Positions 43,277 through 51,832 of a stretch of DNA of 64,000 bases are shown here, one piece after another. Position 1 is the first letter of the stretch. Each line of letters begins with the position of its first letter. The stretch covers positions 1,116,001 to 1,180,000 of the forward strand of contig CAXXGW010000009.1 of assembly GCA_963666755.2 (NCBI GenBank), in the 5' to 3' direction. Below the pieces are notes generated by a model. The model was not told the DNA's origin. It was given only the letters and a program-made list of their open reading frames with translations, and made no database searches. A program made the translations under genes and the position numbers. The stretch is from CAXXOK01 sp963666755 (lineage in GTDB: Bacteria > Bacillota > Clostridia > Christensenellales > Aristaeellaceae).

Positions 43277-43512
43277 GAAGATTTTTACTCGCAGGCATTC
43301 GTTTCTACAAAACCCATCTGAGCCCGCACTTGCCGCCTTCGTGCCGGTTTCAGCCCACGTGTTCGCAGTATGCGCAAACGGCGATCGAGCGCTTCGGCCC
43401 CTGGAAAGGTCTTCGGTTGGCCATTTGGCGGATTCTTCGCTGCAATCCCTTTTGCAAGGGCGGCTATGATCCCGTACCCGAAGACCCGACGGTTACAATA
43501 AGGAGGAATTGA
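43273..43512 (+). CDS. yidD: Membrane protein insertion efficiency factor YidD
   Basis: A 79-residue member of the YidD family. It has the typical 'IRFYKTHLSP' amphipathic start, 'SCRFQPTCSQYAQTAIERFGPWKG' with its conserved cysteines, and 'RILRCNPFCKGGYDPVP'. It associates with the inner membrane and helps YidC-dependent insertion. ATG 43273 overlaps the rnpA stop (ATGA). Confidence 0.97.
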   Translation: MRRFLLAGIRFYKTHLSPHLPPSCRFQPTCSQYAQTAIERFGPWKGLRLAIWRILRCNPFCKGGYDPVPEDPTVTIRRN

Positions 43513-43519
43513 CTCCCCG

Positions 43520-44515
43520 ATGAACGCGATTAATACGTTCCTGGCTGATATCCTGAGCGGTATCAACTCCATAGTGCAAAACTATGGCTGGTCCATCGTG
43601 GCTTTCACGGTACTGATCAAACTGGTGCTTTTCCCGCTGGATCTGAAAAGCCGCAAGAGTATGCGGCGCATGAGCTCCCTGCAGCCGCAGATTGCCAAAC
43701 TGCAAAAGAAGTATGCCAACGACAAAGAGAAGCTGAACCAGAAAACCGCGGAGTTGTACCGTAAGGAGCGCATCAATCCGCTGTCCGGTTGTCTGCCGAT
43801 GCTCATTTCTTTCCCGGTACTGATTGCCATGTTCGCCGCGATGCGGATGGTGGCCAATACCGAGCTGGCCAAGCAGGCGCTCGACCTGATTACAACCGGC
43901 ACGCAGCGTAATGAAAGCTGGCTGTGGGTGCAAAACCTCTGGATGCCGGACAGCCCTTTCAGCGCCGTTATTGTGGATCAGAACAGCCTGAAGCAGATTA
44001 CTGTGGATATCTGGCAGAAGGTGTATGATTCGCTCAGTTCTACCGATGTGCTGACCAGCCTGCAAATCACGCGGGATACGATTAATTCCGAAACGGTGTT
44101 TGCCGCGCTGCAAAGCAGTGCCGCCTACGCGACCGAGATGGCCAGCTGGGCCACTATGCCCGAATTGAACCTGTTGCTTGTGAAGCTGACGATTTTTGCA
44201 CACAACAACGGCTTCTTTATTCTGCCGGTGCTGGCTGCGGTTACGCAGTACCTGATGACGCTCACCCAGCCGCAGACGGCCACCATGTCCACCGACGCAT
44301 CTAACCCCACGGCGAGCACCAACAAGTTCATGAAGTGGTTCTTCCCGATTTTCTCGCTGTACATTTGCTCCAGCTACAACGCCGGGTTCTCCATTTACTG
44401 GGTGATGGCCAACCTCATCTCCTGGGGGCAGGGCTTGGTGCTGAACCGTTATTTTGACCTGCAGGACCAAAAAAAGCAAGCGCTTGAGGCCGTTGGGGAG
44501 GAAAGCCTGAGATGA
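43520..44515 (+). CDS. yidC: Membrane protein insertase YidC/Oxa1
   Basis: A 331-residue insertase that places proteins into the cytoplasmic membrane. 'GWSIVAFTVLIKLVLFPLDLKSRKSMRRMSSLQPQIAKLQKKYANDKEKLNQ' marks TM1 and the coiled-coil cytoplasmic loop; the later TMs include 'FPIFSLYICSSYNAGFSIYWVMANLISWGQG'. The conserved Arg of the hydrophilic groove is at 'SRKSMRR'/'LKSR'. There is no lipobox or long periplasmic domain, as for Gram-positive YidC, but an unusually long hydrophilic segment separates TM2 and TM3. SD TAAGGAGG lies at 43500-43507. Confidence 0.96.
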   Translation: MNAINTFLADILSGINSIVQNYGWSIVAFTVLIKLVLFPLDLKSRKSMRRMSSLQPQIAKLQKKYANDKEKLNQKTAELYRKERINPLSGCLPMLISFPVLIAMFAAMRMVANTELAKQALDLITTGTQRNESWLWVQNLWMPDSPFSAVIVDQNSLKQITVDIWQKVYDSLSSTDVLTSLQITRDTINSETVFAALQSSAAYATEMASWATMPELNLLLVKLTIFAHNNGFFILPVLAAVTQYLMTLTQPQTATMSTDASNPTASTNKFMKWFFPIFSLYICSSYNAGFSIYWVMANLISWGQGLVLNRYFDLQDQKKQALEAVGEESLR

Positions 44516-45396
44516 AGAGCATCGAATCTTCCGCCAAAACGATGGAGGAAGCCGTAACGCAGGGGCTGGAAAAGCTAGGCGTTTCTTTGGGGGATGTATC
44601 CATCGACATTTTGGACGAAGGCTCCAAGGGCCTGTTCGGGCTGATCGGCGGGAAACCGGCTCGCGTGCGCCTGACCGTGAAGGACGGCGCTGAGGAACCC
44701 GATATCCTGTCCACCCTTTCGCTGCGCGGGGATGAGCCGAAGCCTGCCCGTGAAACCGCTCCGGCCGAAAAACAGCGGCAAGAGAAGAACCAGCCCAAAG
44801 AGAAGACCGATCGGGCTGTCAAAGCAGAAAAGCCCACCGCCGATAAAGGCGCAAAGCCCGCTCCCCGCAAACCGGAACGTAACGCCAAGCCGGACAACGC
44901 CGCCGTGAAAGAAATGCGCACCGAAAACGGCGAGCCCGCCGACCCCGCGACCGCAGCCGGAAAAGCACAGCTCTTCCTGAAGGAAGTCACGCGCCTGATG
45001 GATGTGGATGTTACCGTGGATGCAGCTACCGACGCCGAAGGCAACGTGCGCGTCGATATGCACGGCGATACGCTGGGTATCCTGATCGGCCGCCGCGGCG
45101 AAACGCTGGACGCGCTGCAATATCTGACCAGCCTGCATGTGAACCGCGGGCAGGCGGACTATACGCGTATCACGATCGACACGGAGAACTACCGCGCCAA
45201 GCGTGAAGAAGCGCTTACCCGCTTGGCCAACCGCATGGCGAACCGCGCCATTAAAACCGGCCGCAAAGTGGTGCTGGAACCGATGAACCCCTACGAGCGC
45301 CGCATCCTGCACAGCGCTTTGCAGCAGAACGAAGCCGTAACAACCCACAGTGAGGGCGACGAACCCAACCGTCATGTGGTGATTACTCTTAAGTGA
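44512..45396 (+). CDS. jag: RNA-binding protein Jag/KhpB
   Basis: A 294-residue RNA-binding protein. The N-terminal Jag domain (residues about 1-50, 'SSAKTMEEAVTQGLEKLGV', 'GSKGLFGLIGGKPARVRL') is followed by a long charged Lys/Pro/Ala linker (about 60-150), then a KH domain ('MHGDTLGILIGRRGETLDALQYLTSLHVN') and R3H domain ('ALTRLANRMANRAIKTGRKVVLEPMNPYERRILHSALQ'). The gene overlaps yidC by four bases. KhpB proteins regulate cell division and small RNAs. The linker length is variable in the family. Confidence 0.95.
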   Translation: MKSIESSAKTMEEAVTQGLEKLGVSLGDVSIDILDEGSKGLFGLIGGKPARVRLTVKDGAEEPDILSTLSLRGDEPKPARETAPAEKQRQEKNQPKEKTDRAVKAEKPTADKGAKPAPRKPERNAKPDNAAVKEMRTENGEPADPATAAGKAQLFLKEVTRLMDVDVTVDAATDAEGNVRVDMHGDTLGILIGRRGETLDALQYLTSLHVNRGQADYTRITIDTENYRAKREEALTRLANRMANRAIKTGRKVVLEPMNPYERRILHSALQQNEAVTTHSEGDEPNRHVVITLK

Positions 45397-45410
45397 GCCG
45401 CGGGATGCCC

Positions 45411-45440
45411 GCGCCGCCGGAAGCACCGGCGGCGCTTTCC
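45411..45440 (+). terminator. Terminator of the rpmH-jag operon
   Basis: GCGCCGCCGG, loop AAGCA, CCGGCGGCGC, then TTTCCC. The stem is very strong, the T run short. Confidence 0.75.
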
Positions 45441-45485
45441 CGTATGCGGGGGTACCTAAAACAAAACCTGTATAACTATTTTTTA

Positions 45486-45514
45486 TTGTGAAAAATTGCG
45501 CAATATGCTATACT
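45486..45514 (+). promoter_or_regulatory. rex promoter overlapped by a Rex operator
   Basis: TTGTGA (45486-45491) with a 17-base spacer to TATACT (45509-45514) forms the promoter. The same -35 lies in the 18-base Rex-box-like sequence 45486-45503, which matches the TTGTGA-A4-TTTCACAA consensus at 16 of 18 positions. This suggests autorepression by Rex. Confidence 0.75.
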
Positions 45515-45592
45515 TTTTGTATGTCAATGGAAAATAGAAATGGAAACCGCGCCCACGGCGTTTAGGACTCGACGCGGAGGGAGGACGAAAAC

Positions 45593-46225
45593 ATGGCAGG
45601 GTATGTATCCGAAGCCGTTATCCGGAGGCTCCCCGGTTATTACCGGCACCTGAAGGAGCTGGAAGCCGAAGGGGTCCGCCAGATTTCCTCACAGGGACTC
45701 GGCGAACGCATGAAACTGACCGCCTCGCAAATCCGGCAGGACATTAACTGTTTCGGCGGCTTCGGTCGGCAGGGATATGGCTACAGCGTCCCGGAACTGC
45801 GCGAACACATCGGGAAGATTTTGGGCCTGGATCACGTTCATTCGATGATCATACTGGGCGCCGGCAACATCGGGCGCGCGGTGGCGCTGTCAGATTCGTT
45901 CCCGGCCAACGGGTTTCAAACGGTCGCCCTGTTTGATACCGACCCGCAGAAGATCGGCACCACCATCGGCAACCTGCCTGTGCAGGATGTGGAAACGCTG
46001 GGTGCGTTTCTGGCCAACCATGTGGTGGATGTCGCGGTGCTGGCGGTACCGATCCAGAAGGCACAGCAAGTTACGGAGCGGCTTTGCGCCTACGGGGTGC
46101 GCGCCATCTGGAACTTTGTGCCCATGGATTTGAAGTTGCCTTCCAATGTGACGGTTGTGAACGTCCATTTGGAAGAAGGTCTGGAAATTTTGTCCTTCAA
46201 AATGAAGCAGAAGGCAAGCAATTAA
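45593..46225 (+). CDS. rex: Redox-sensing transcriptional repressor Rex
   Basis: A 210-residue repressor that senses NADH/NAD+. An N-terminal winged helix ('VIRRLPGYYRHLKELEAEGVRQISSQGLGERMKLTASQIRQDINCFGGFGRQGYGY') is followed by a Rossmann fold with 'ILGAGNIGRAVA' and the C-terminal 'AIWNFVPMDLKLP'. All family hallmarks are intact. SD GGAGGGAGG precedes ATG 45593. A matching operator in its own promoter supports autoregulation; fermentative or hydrogenase genes elsewhere would be its usual targets. Confidence 0.97.
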   Translation: MAGYVSEAVIRRLPGYYRHLKELEAEGVRQISSQGLGERMKLTASQIRQDINCFGGFGRQGYGYSVPELREHIGKILGLDHVHSMIILGAGNIGRAVALSDSFPANGFQTVALFDTDPQKIGTTIGNLPVQDVETLGAFLANHVVDVAVLAVPIQKAQQVTERLCAYGVRAIWNFVPMDLKLPSNVTVVNVHLEEGLEILSFKMKQKASN

Positions 46226-46253
46226 ACCGGCGAACGGGAAGGAGGTGCGGCGC

Positions 46254-48026
46254 GTGGCCTGGAATGACTTGCAGGACCCGTCGCTCTTTACGCCCCGCGA
46301 TACACCGCGCGTACAGCGCGCCGCGTCGCCGCAAACCGCAGCTCCGCAGGAACCCTTACAGGAGCCGGATTATCTGTTTGATGAGCCGGAAGCCTGGGAT
46401 GATGCGCTGGAGGCGTTGCCCACGCAACGGCAGCGGCAAATCAGGCCCTTGCCGGACATGGCGGATATCCCCCCGGAGAACCCGTATGCGCGCAGGCGCA
46501 ATTCGGATAACGGAGCGCCAGCGGGGGACGGAACCATTGTATCGCGAGGCAATCCGATCCTGTACGCAACGGTGATCGCGGTTTGCCTGGCGATTCTGGC
46601 CGCGCTGTGTGTGATGATGATGCCCCAGATGGCAGGCTACTTCTGGAAAGATTTGGACAATGTGGCTTTCGTCAATGGCGAGATGCTCCGGTACGACCAG
46701 ACGCTCGTAAAAAATTACAAACAGTACCGGGATTACCTGAAGCAGGACATCATCTATCAGGGAATTTTTGTGGACGGAGAACACGTCGGCGGTCTTTCGG
46801 TGGCGGATGCCAAGGCAAAGCTCACTGCAGACGGGGCAGGCCAGAGCAGCCCCTTTTCCGTGAACATCAGTATCGGGAACAAGAGCTGGACACTCAGCAA
46901 CGAAAACATCTCCTCCGAGCGCAATCTGGATCATGTGCTTGCGCGGGCTTACGCCATCGGGCGGAGCAATACCACCGCAACCATCGGCACCAGCCTGACA
47001 CCGTTCCGCGAGCGGGTTAATACCGTGATGGGGCTCATGCAGCAGTATGTGTCCCTGCGCAGCGACGCCACGTACGACCATGACGCCGTACGCGCCCGGA
47101 TTCAGGAGATTGCCGCCTATGTGACGCGTGATCCGGTCGATTCCATCATTGAATCCTTCGACCCCAACACAAGGTCGTTCTCCTTTACGGACGAGCAGCC
47201 CGGCGTGACCATCGACAGTGAGGCGCTGTACCAGCAGGTAATCGCCAAGATCGATCAAGGCGCTGTGAATGAAACCATCAACGTAACAGCGCAGATCACG
47301 ACCCCCTCGGTTACCAAGTCGGATTTGATGAACAATTTCAAGCTGGTATCCGCCTATACCACCGAAACCACAAGCGCCAAGAACCGCAATAATAACATCA
47401 GCCTCGCCTGTCAGGCCATCAACGGCAAGGTGCTGTTACCGGGCGAAACATTCAGCTTTAACGAAACCACCGGCAAGCGCACCACCGACAAGGGGTACCA
47501 GTCCGCAGGCGCGATCGCGGCCGGGCAAAGCATTGAAGAGGTGGGCGGCGGCATCTGCCAGGTCAGTTCTACCCTGTTTAACGCCGTAGCGCGGGCGGAT
47601 TTGGAAATCGTCAGCCGCAGCCCGCACGCCTGGCCCAGCACCTATGTCAAAATCGGGGAGGATGCGACCGTCAACTGGCCGAATCTTGATTTTCAGTTCC
47701 GCAACAACAAATCGACGCCGGTGTTCATTATCGCCTATTATAAGGATCGCAAGTGTTCCGCTGAAATCTGGGGCATGAGTCTGGGCACCGGCATCACGAT
47801 CGATCTGGATTCCAAGGTGTTGCGCACCATCGAGCCGAACACGGAAGTGCTGTATAAGCAGAACCCGGAGCTGACCCCCGGCACCAGCGAAGAAACGGTG
47901 CACATGCGCACCGGCTATGTGGTCGATACCTATAAAGTCTGGTATAAGGACGGTCAGGAGATCAAGCGCGAGCGCCTGCACACCTCTACCTACAAGGCGT
48001 ATCAGACCACCATCGAATATAATTGA
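46254..48026 (+). CDS. VanW-domain / YoaR-like membrane-anchored wall protein
   Basis: A 590-residue protein. A 95-residue cytoplasmic, Pro- and acid-rich N-terminus precedes one membrane helix (about 100-123, 'ATVIAVCLAILAALCVMM'). The outside part has two PG-binding-4-like repeats ('IFVDGEHVGGLSVADAKAKL', 'VTIDSEALYQQVIAKID') and a C-terminal VanW domain with 'LLPGETFSFNETTGKRT', 'GGGICQVSSTLFNA' and 'ERLHTSTYKAYQT'. Such proteins are linked to peptidoglycan in many Clostridia; biochemical role is unclear. The GTG at 46254 is chosen because AAGGAGG at 46239-46245 sits eight bases upstream; GTG 46245 is inside this site. Confidence 0.85.
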   Translation: MAWNDLQDPSLFTPRDTPRVQRAASPQTAAPQEPLQEPDYLFDEPEAWDDALEALPTQRQRQIRPLPDMADIPPENPYARRRNSDNGAPAGDGTIVSRGNPILYATVIAVCLAILAALCVMMMPQMAGYFWKDLDNVAFVNGEMLRYDQTLVKNYKQYRDYLKQDIIYQGIFVDGEHVGGLSVADAKAKLTADGAGQSSPFSVNISIGNKSWTLSNENISSERNLDHVLARAYAIGRSNTTATIGTSLTPFRERVNTVMGLMQQYVSLRSDATYDHDAVRARIQEIAAYVTRDPVDSIIESFDPNTRSFSFTDEQPGVTIDSEALYQQVIAKIDQGAVNETINVTAQITTPSVTKSDLMNNFKLVSAYTTETTSAKNRNNNISLACQAINGKVLLPGETFSFNETTGKRTTDKGYQSAGAIAAGQSIEEVGGGICQVSSTLFNAVARADLEIVSRSPHAWPSTYVKIGEDATVNWPNLDFQFRNNKSTPVFIIAYYKDRKCSAEIWGMSLGTGITIDLDSKVLRTIEPNTEVLYKQNPELTPGTSEETVHMRTGYVVDTYKVWYKDGQEIKRERLHTSTYKAYQTTIEYN

Positions 48027-48069
48027 CGCAATCCCGCCCGCAACCTTGGGGGCGGGTGAGGAGAACAAT

Positions 48070-49227
48070 ATGCAAAACGGAACCCCGACGGCAGGCGCGC
48101 CCGCCTGCCCATACGCCGAGCGCTGCGGAGGCTGCAGTCTGCTCGGCGTTGCCTATAGCGATCAGTTGGCAATGAAACAGGCGCGTGTTGCCGAATTGCT
48201 GAAACCGTACGTGCGTACGGAACCGATCCGCGGCATGGAAAACCCGCTGCACTACCGCAATAAAGCGCACATCGCCTTTGGGGTGGATCGGCGCGGCAAG
48301 CCGATCGCGGGCGTCTATCAGGCGGGCACACACAGGCTTGTACCGGTAGAGCATTGCCTGATTGAGGATGAGCATGCTACCGCGATCCTTGCTACGGTGC
48401 GTAAGCTGGTTACCTCGTTTGGATTAGCCCATTATGACGAAGATCGGCGCATGGGGTTCCTGCGCCATGCGGTGGTGCGCGTTGCGGACGGGGAAGCCAT
48501 GCTGACGCTGGTTACCGCCCAGACAACCTTTCCGGGCAAGAACGCGTTTTTACAAGCACTGCTGCGAGCGCATCCTGAAATTACCACCGTCATGCAAAAC
48601 CTGAATGATCGCCCTACCACGCAGGTGCTGGGCAAACGCGAAAGCCTTCTCTTCGGAAAGGGTTATTTAAGCACAACGCTGTGCGGGGTGCAGCTGCATC
48701 TATCCCCACAGGCTTTTTTTCAAGTGAACACCCCGCAAACAGAGGTACTTTATGGCCTTGCGCGGGACATGGCGGGCCTGACCGGCAGGGAAACGGTGCT
48801 GGACGCCTACTGCGGCATCGGCGCGATCGGGCTGTCGATGGCCTCGAGCTGCGGGCGGCTGTATGGTGTGGAGTTAAACCCGCAGGCGGTGCGCGACGCT
48901 CAGAATAACGCGCGCCGCAATGGCGTGCGTAACGCGCTGTTTGTGTGTGAGGATGCGGGGCGCTGGATGCATGCGCGCGCCCGGGAAGGGTTTGCCGTGG
49001 ATACGGTTATTCTGGACCCGCCCCGCAGCGGAAGCGATCCGTTGTTTTTAAGGGCACTTTTACAGCTGGCTCCCAGCCGCGTTGTGTACATTTCCTGCGA
49101 CCCCTACACGCTGGCACGGGATGTGGCCTTGCTGGTGAAAGGCGGTTACCGTATGCGACGCGCCGTGCCTGTAGACATGTTTCCCGAAACAGAGCATGTG
49201 GAGTGCGCCACCCTCCTGACCCGCTGA
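48070..49227 (+). CDS. 23S rRNA (uracil-5-)-methyltransferase, RlmD/RumA family
   Basis: A 385-residue SAM-dependent m5U methyltransferase. It has an iron-sulfur binding start 'CPYAERCGGCSLLGV', no TRAM domain, SAM motif 'LDAYCGIGAIGLSMA', the catalytic base region 'LDPPRSGSDP' and nucleophilic Cys in 'YISCDPYTLARD'. RlmCD/RumA/TrmA families share these; the cluster favours an RlmD-like rRNA enzyme, but TrmA-like tRNA specificity is not excluded. ATG 48070 follows TGAGGAG; the reading frame is open further upstream, but that part lies in the VanW gene. Confidence 0.9.
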   Translation: MQNGTPTAGAPACPYAERCGGCSLLGVAYSDQLAMKQARVAELLKPYVRTEPIRGMENPLHYRNKAHIAFGVDRRGKPIAGVYQAGTHRLVPVEHCLIEDEHATAILATVRKLVTSFGLAHYDEDRRMGFLRHAVVRVADGEAMLTLVTAQTTFPGKNAFLQALLRAHPEITTVMQNLNDRPTTQVLGKRESLLFGKGYLSTTLCGVQLHLSPQAFFQVNTPQTEVLYGLARDMAGLTGRETVLDAYCGIGAIGLSMASSCGRLYGVELNPQAVRDAQNNARRNGVRNALFVCEDAGRWMHARAREGFAVDTVILDPPRSGSDPLFLRALLQLAPSRVVYISCDPYTLARDVALLVKGGYRMRRAVPVDMFPETEHVECATLLTR

Positions 49228-49384
49228 GATTGCACACCGGAAATCCGGCAGGCGGCTTTTCAGTGCGGCGGTAGGTCTGACATCATAAGAACGCACAGAC
49301 AAGTACATTTTACAACGAAGCGCGCGCGAAGGATCGGGCGTACTTCCGCCGCGCATACGGAAGTGCCTCAAACGCCTGTTTACC

Positions 49385-49413
49385 TTGACCTGCGGCCCTG
49401 AATGCGCTATGAT
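49385..49413 (+). promoter_or_regulatory. Promoter of the capF-capG operon
   Basis: TTGACC (49385-49390), 17-base spacer, TATGAT (49408-49413), 27 bases before the capF start. Confidence 0.78.
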
Positions 49414-49439
49414 GAAGCACAACGGAAGGAGTGCGGTGC

Positions 49440-50585
49440 ATGAATCTCCTGATTACGGGCGCAAACGGTTTTATGGGGCGCAATCTGTGCCAGACGTTGG
49501 CCGCGCGGGGAGACAAACTGTTCCCCATCGATGTGGATACCCCGCGGGCTGTGCTGGAAAGCGCGGCGCACGAAGCTGATTTTGTGTTTCATCTGGCGGG
49601 CATCAACCGCCCGAAGGACGAGGCTGAGTTTGAAACCGGGAACGCCGGGTTTACTGAAACCCTGCTGGCGCTGCTGGAAAGCGGCCGCAAACCGCCGGTA
49701 CTGCTGAGCGGCTCCATTCAGGCTGAATTGGACAACCCCTATGGCCGCAGCAAACACCATGCGGAGATGGCGGTTGCCGCATACGGCGACCGTACCGGCG
49801 CGATGGTGTACCGCTACCGCCTGCCCAACGCCTTCGGTAAGTGGAGCAGACCCCACTACAACAGCGCGGTGGCGACGTTCTGCTACCAGATCGCGCGTGG
49901 TTTGCCAGTTACCGTTTCCGATCCGGAACGGCGGCTTCGGCTGGTGTACATTGACGATATCGTGCAGGAATTCATCCGCGCGCTGGATGGAACAGCCACA
50001 CCGGGCGAAGGCGGGTTTTATCAGGTGCTGCCGGAGCACGAAGCAACCCTTCGGCAGATTGTCGAAACCCTTCAGGCCTTTTTTTCCAGCCGGGAGAACC
50101 TGAACCTGCCCAATACGGAAGACCCGCTTACGCGCAAACTTCTAGCCACCTACCTGAGCTTTCTGCCGGAAGATCAGTTTGCCTACCGGCCTACAACGCA
50201 TGCCGATGCGCGCGGTTCCTTTACGGAGCTGATGCACATGGCGGGATACGGGCAGATGAGCGTGAACGTTTCCAAGCCGCACGCCTGCAAGGGGGAACAC
50301 TGGCATCACACCAAGCATGAGAAGTTTATCGTGGTGTCCGGCCGGGGGATCATCCGTCTGCGCAATATTTGCGAAAGCGAGATTCTCCTTTACCCAGTGG
50401 ATGGGGAACAGCTCACGGTGGTGGACATCCCGCCGGGGTATACCCACAACATCGAAAATCTGGGCGATACGGATATGGTTACCCTGATGTGGGCCAGCGA
50501 TGTGTTCGATCCGGCCACGCCGGACACCTGGCGCCAGCCGGTGCAAATTGTGCAGGAAGGGACGGCGCAACCATGCAAAAACTGA
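49440..50585 (+). CDS. capF: CapF-like bifunctional epimerase/reductase with cupin domain
   Basis: A 381-residue two-domain enzyme. Residues 1-240 are an SDR: 'LITGANGFMG' binds NAD(P)H, and 'YGRSK' is the YxxxK catalytic pair. Residues 250-381 are a cupin with 'GEHWHHTKHEKF' as the metal-binding HxH-type strand and 'DIPPGYTHNIENLGD'. This matches CapF/WbjC, which turns a UDP-4-keto-hexosamine into UDP-2-acetamido-2,6-dideoxy-talose by C3 epimerisation and reduction in UDP-L-FucNAc synthesis. ATG 49440 follows GGAAGGAG. It overlaps capG by 13 bases. Confidence 0.9.
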   Translation: MNLLITGANGFMGRNLCQTLAARGDKLFPIDVDTPRAVLESAAHEADFVFHLAGINRPKDEAEFETGNAGFTETLLALLESGRKPPVLLSGSIQAELDNPYGRSKHHAEMAVAAYGDRTGAMVYRYRLPNAFGKWSRPHYNSAVATFCYQIARGLPVTVSDPERRLRLVYIDDIVQEFIRALDGTATPGEGGFYQVLPEHEATLRQIVETLQAFFSSRENLNLPNTEDPLTRKLLATYLSFLPEDQFAYRPTTHADARGSFTELMHMAGYGQMSVNVSKPHACKGEHWHHTKHEKFIVVSGRGIIRLRNICESEILLYPVDGEQLTVVDIPPGYTHNIENLGDTDMVTLMWASDVFDPATPDTWRQPVQIVQEGTAQPCKN

Positions 50586-51727
50586 AACTGATGACGGTAC
50601 TGGGCACCCGCCCGGAGATTATCCGCCTTTCGGCCGTGATTCGCTGTGCAGATCGGTATTTTGACCATGTGCTGGTGCATACGGGCCAGAACTACGCGCC
50701 GGAACTGAACGAGGTGTTTTTCCGCGACCTGCAGCTGCGCAAGCCGGATTATTATCTGGAGGCGGTCGGCGCGGATCTGGGGGAAACGCTGGGGTCGATC
50801 ATCGCCAAGAGCTACAAGGTGATGCTTGCGGAAAAGCCGGACGCGTTGCTGGTTCTGGGCGACACCAACAGCGCGCTCAGCGCCATTTCGGCCAAGCGGC
50901 TCAAGATTCCGATTTTCCATATGGAGGCAGGCAACCGCTGCTGGGACTGGAATGTGAGCGAGATGATCAACCGCAAGATCGTGGATCATATCAGCGACAT
51001 CAACCTGCCGTACACCGAGCACAGCCGCCGTTACCTGCTAAGCGAGGGCATCGACGGCAAAACCGTGTTTGTGACGGGTTCGCCCATGCGGGAGGTGCTG
51101 GAAGCCGCGCTGCCCCAGATTGAGCAAAGCGACGCGCTGGCCCGGCTGGGGCTGGAAAAGGGCCGCTATATTCTGGTTTCGGCCCACCGGGAAGAAAACA
51201 TCGATCTGGAAGGGCCATTTTTCTCCCTGATGGACGCGATTAACCAGATTGCCGAAACCTATCAGGTGCCGGTGATCTACAGCACGCACCCCCGCACGCG
51301 CAAGTTTATTGAGCAACGCGGCTACACCTTTCATCCGCTGGTGCGTAACATTCAACCGTTGGGTTTCTTCGACTACAACTGTCTGCAACGCAACAGCCTG
51401 GCAGTGCTGTCCGACAGCGGAACCCTCAGCGAAGAAAGCGCGATGTTGGGCTTTTGCGGCGTACTGATCCGCACCTCAACCGAGCGGCCGGAAGTGCTGG
51501 ACAAGGGTACCGTCGTCGTGGGCGGCGTCAGCGCCAAAAGCGTGCTGCAGGCTACAGAGCTGGCTATCGCCATGCAGCGTGCGGACGAGCCCCGCGCCAT
51601 GCCCGCCGATTATGCCGACGCCAATGTAAGCGTGAAGGTGGTTAAGCTGATCCAGAGCTATACCCCGATCGTCAACGAGACGGTTTGGCTAAAAAGCCCA
51701 CTTACGGTGTTTGAAAACGACGGTTGA
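50573..51727 (+). CDS. capG: UDP-HexNAc 2-epimerase, CapG/WbjD-like
   Basis: A 384-residue non-hydrolysing 2-epimerase. 'LKLMTVLGTRPEIIRLSAVI', 'VLVHTGQNYAPELNEVFF', 'VLGDTNSALSAISAKRLKIPIFHMEAGNR' and 'VLSDSGTLSEESAMLGFCGVLIRTSTERPE' are the conserved blocks. Paired with CapF, it most likely converts UDP-2-acetamido-talose form to UDP-L-FucNAc (WbjD-type) instead of acting as plain MnaA. Its ATG is inside the end of capF. CapE, the dehydratase of the pathway, and glycosyltransferases are not adjacent. Confidence 0.9.
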   Translation: MQKLKLMTVLGTRPEIIRLSAVIRCADRYFDHVLVHTGQNYAPELNEVFFRDLQLRKPDYYLEAVGADLGETLGSIIAKSYKVMLAEKPDALLVLGDTNSALSAISAKRLKIPIFHMEAGNRCWDWNVSEMINRKIVDHISDINLPYTEHSRRYLLSEGIDGKTVFVTGSPMREVLEAALPQIEQSDALARLGLEKGRYILVSAHREENIDLEGPFFSLMDAINQIAETYQVPVIYSTHPRTRKFIEQRGYTFHPLVRNIQPLGFFDYNCLQRNSLAVLSDSGTLSEESAMLGFCGVLIRTSTERPEVLDKGTVVVGGVSAKSVLQATELAIAMQRADEPRAMPADYADANVSVKVVKLIQSYTPIVNETVWLKSPLTVFENDG

Positions 51728-51758
51728 TCCTTCAAAACAGATATTCTGAAACGAATAG

Positions 51759-51787
51759 GTGACAGCCGCCGCGCAAACGGATATAAT
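51759..51787 (+). promoter_or_regulatory. Promoter of the large secreted protein gene
   Basis: GTGACA (51759-51764), 17-base spacer, TATAAT (51782-51787), 45 bases before the start. Confidence 0.7.
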
Positions 51788-51832
51788 GGCAACATCGGGA
51801 ACAACCCGAACATCATAAGGAGGACATTCGCC

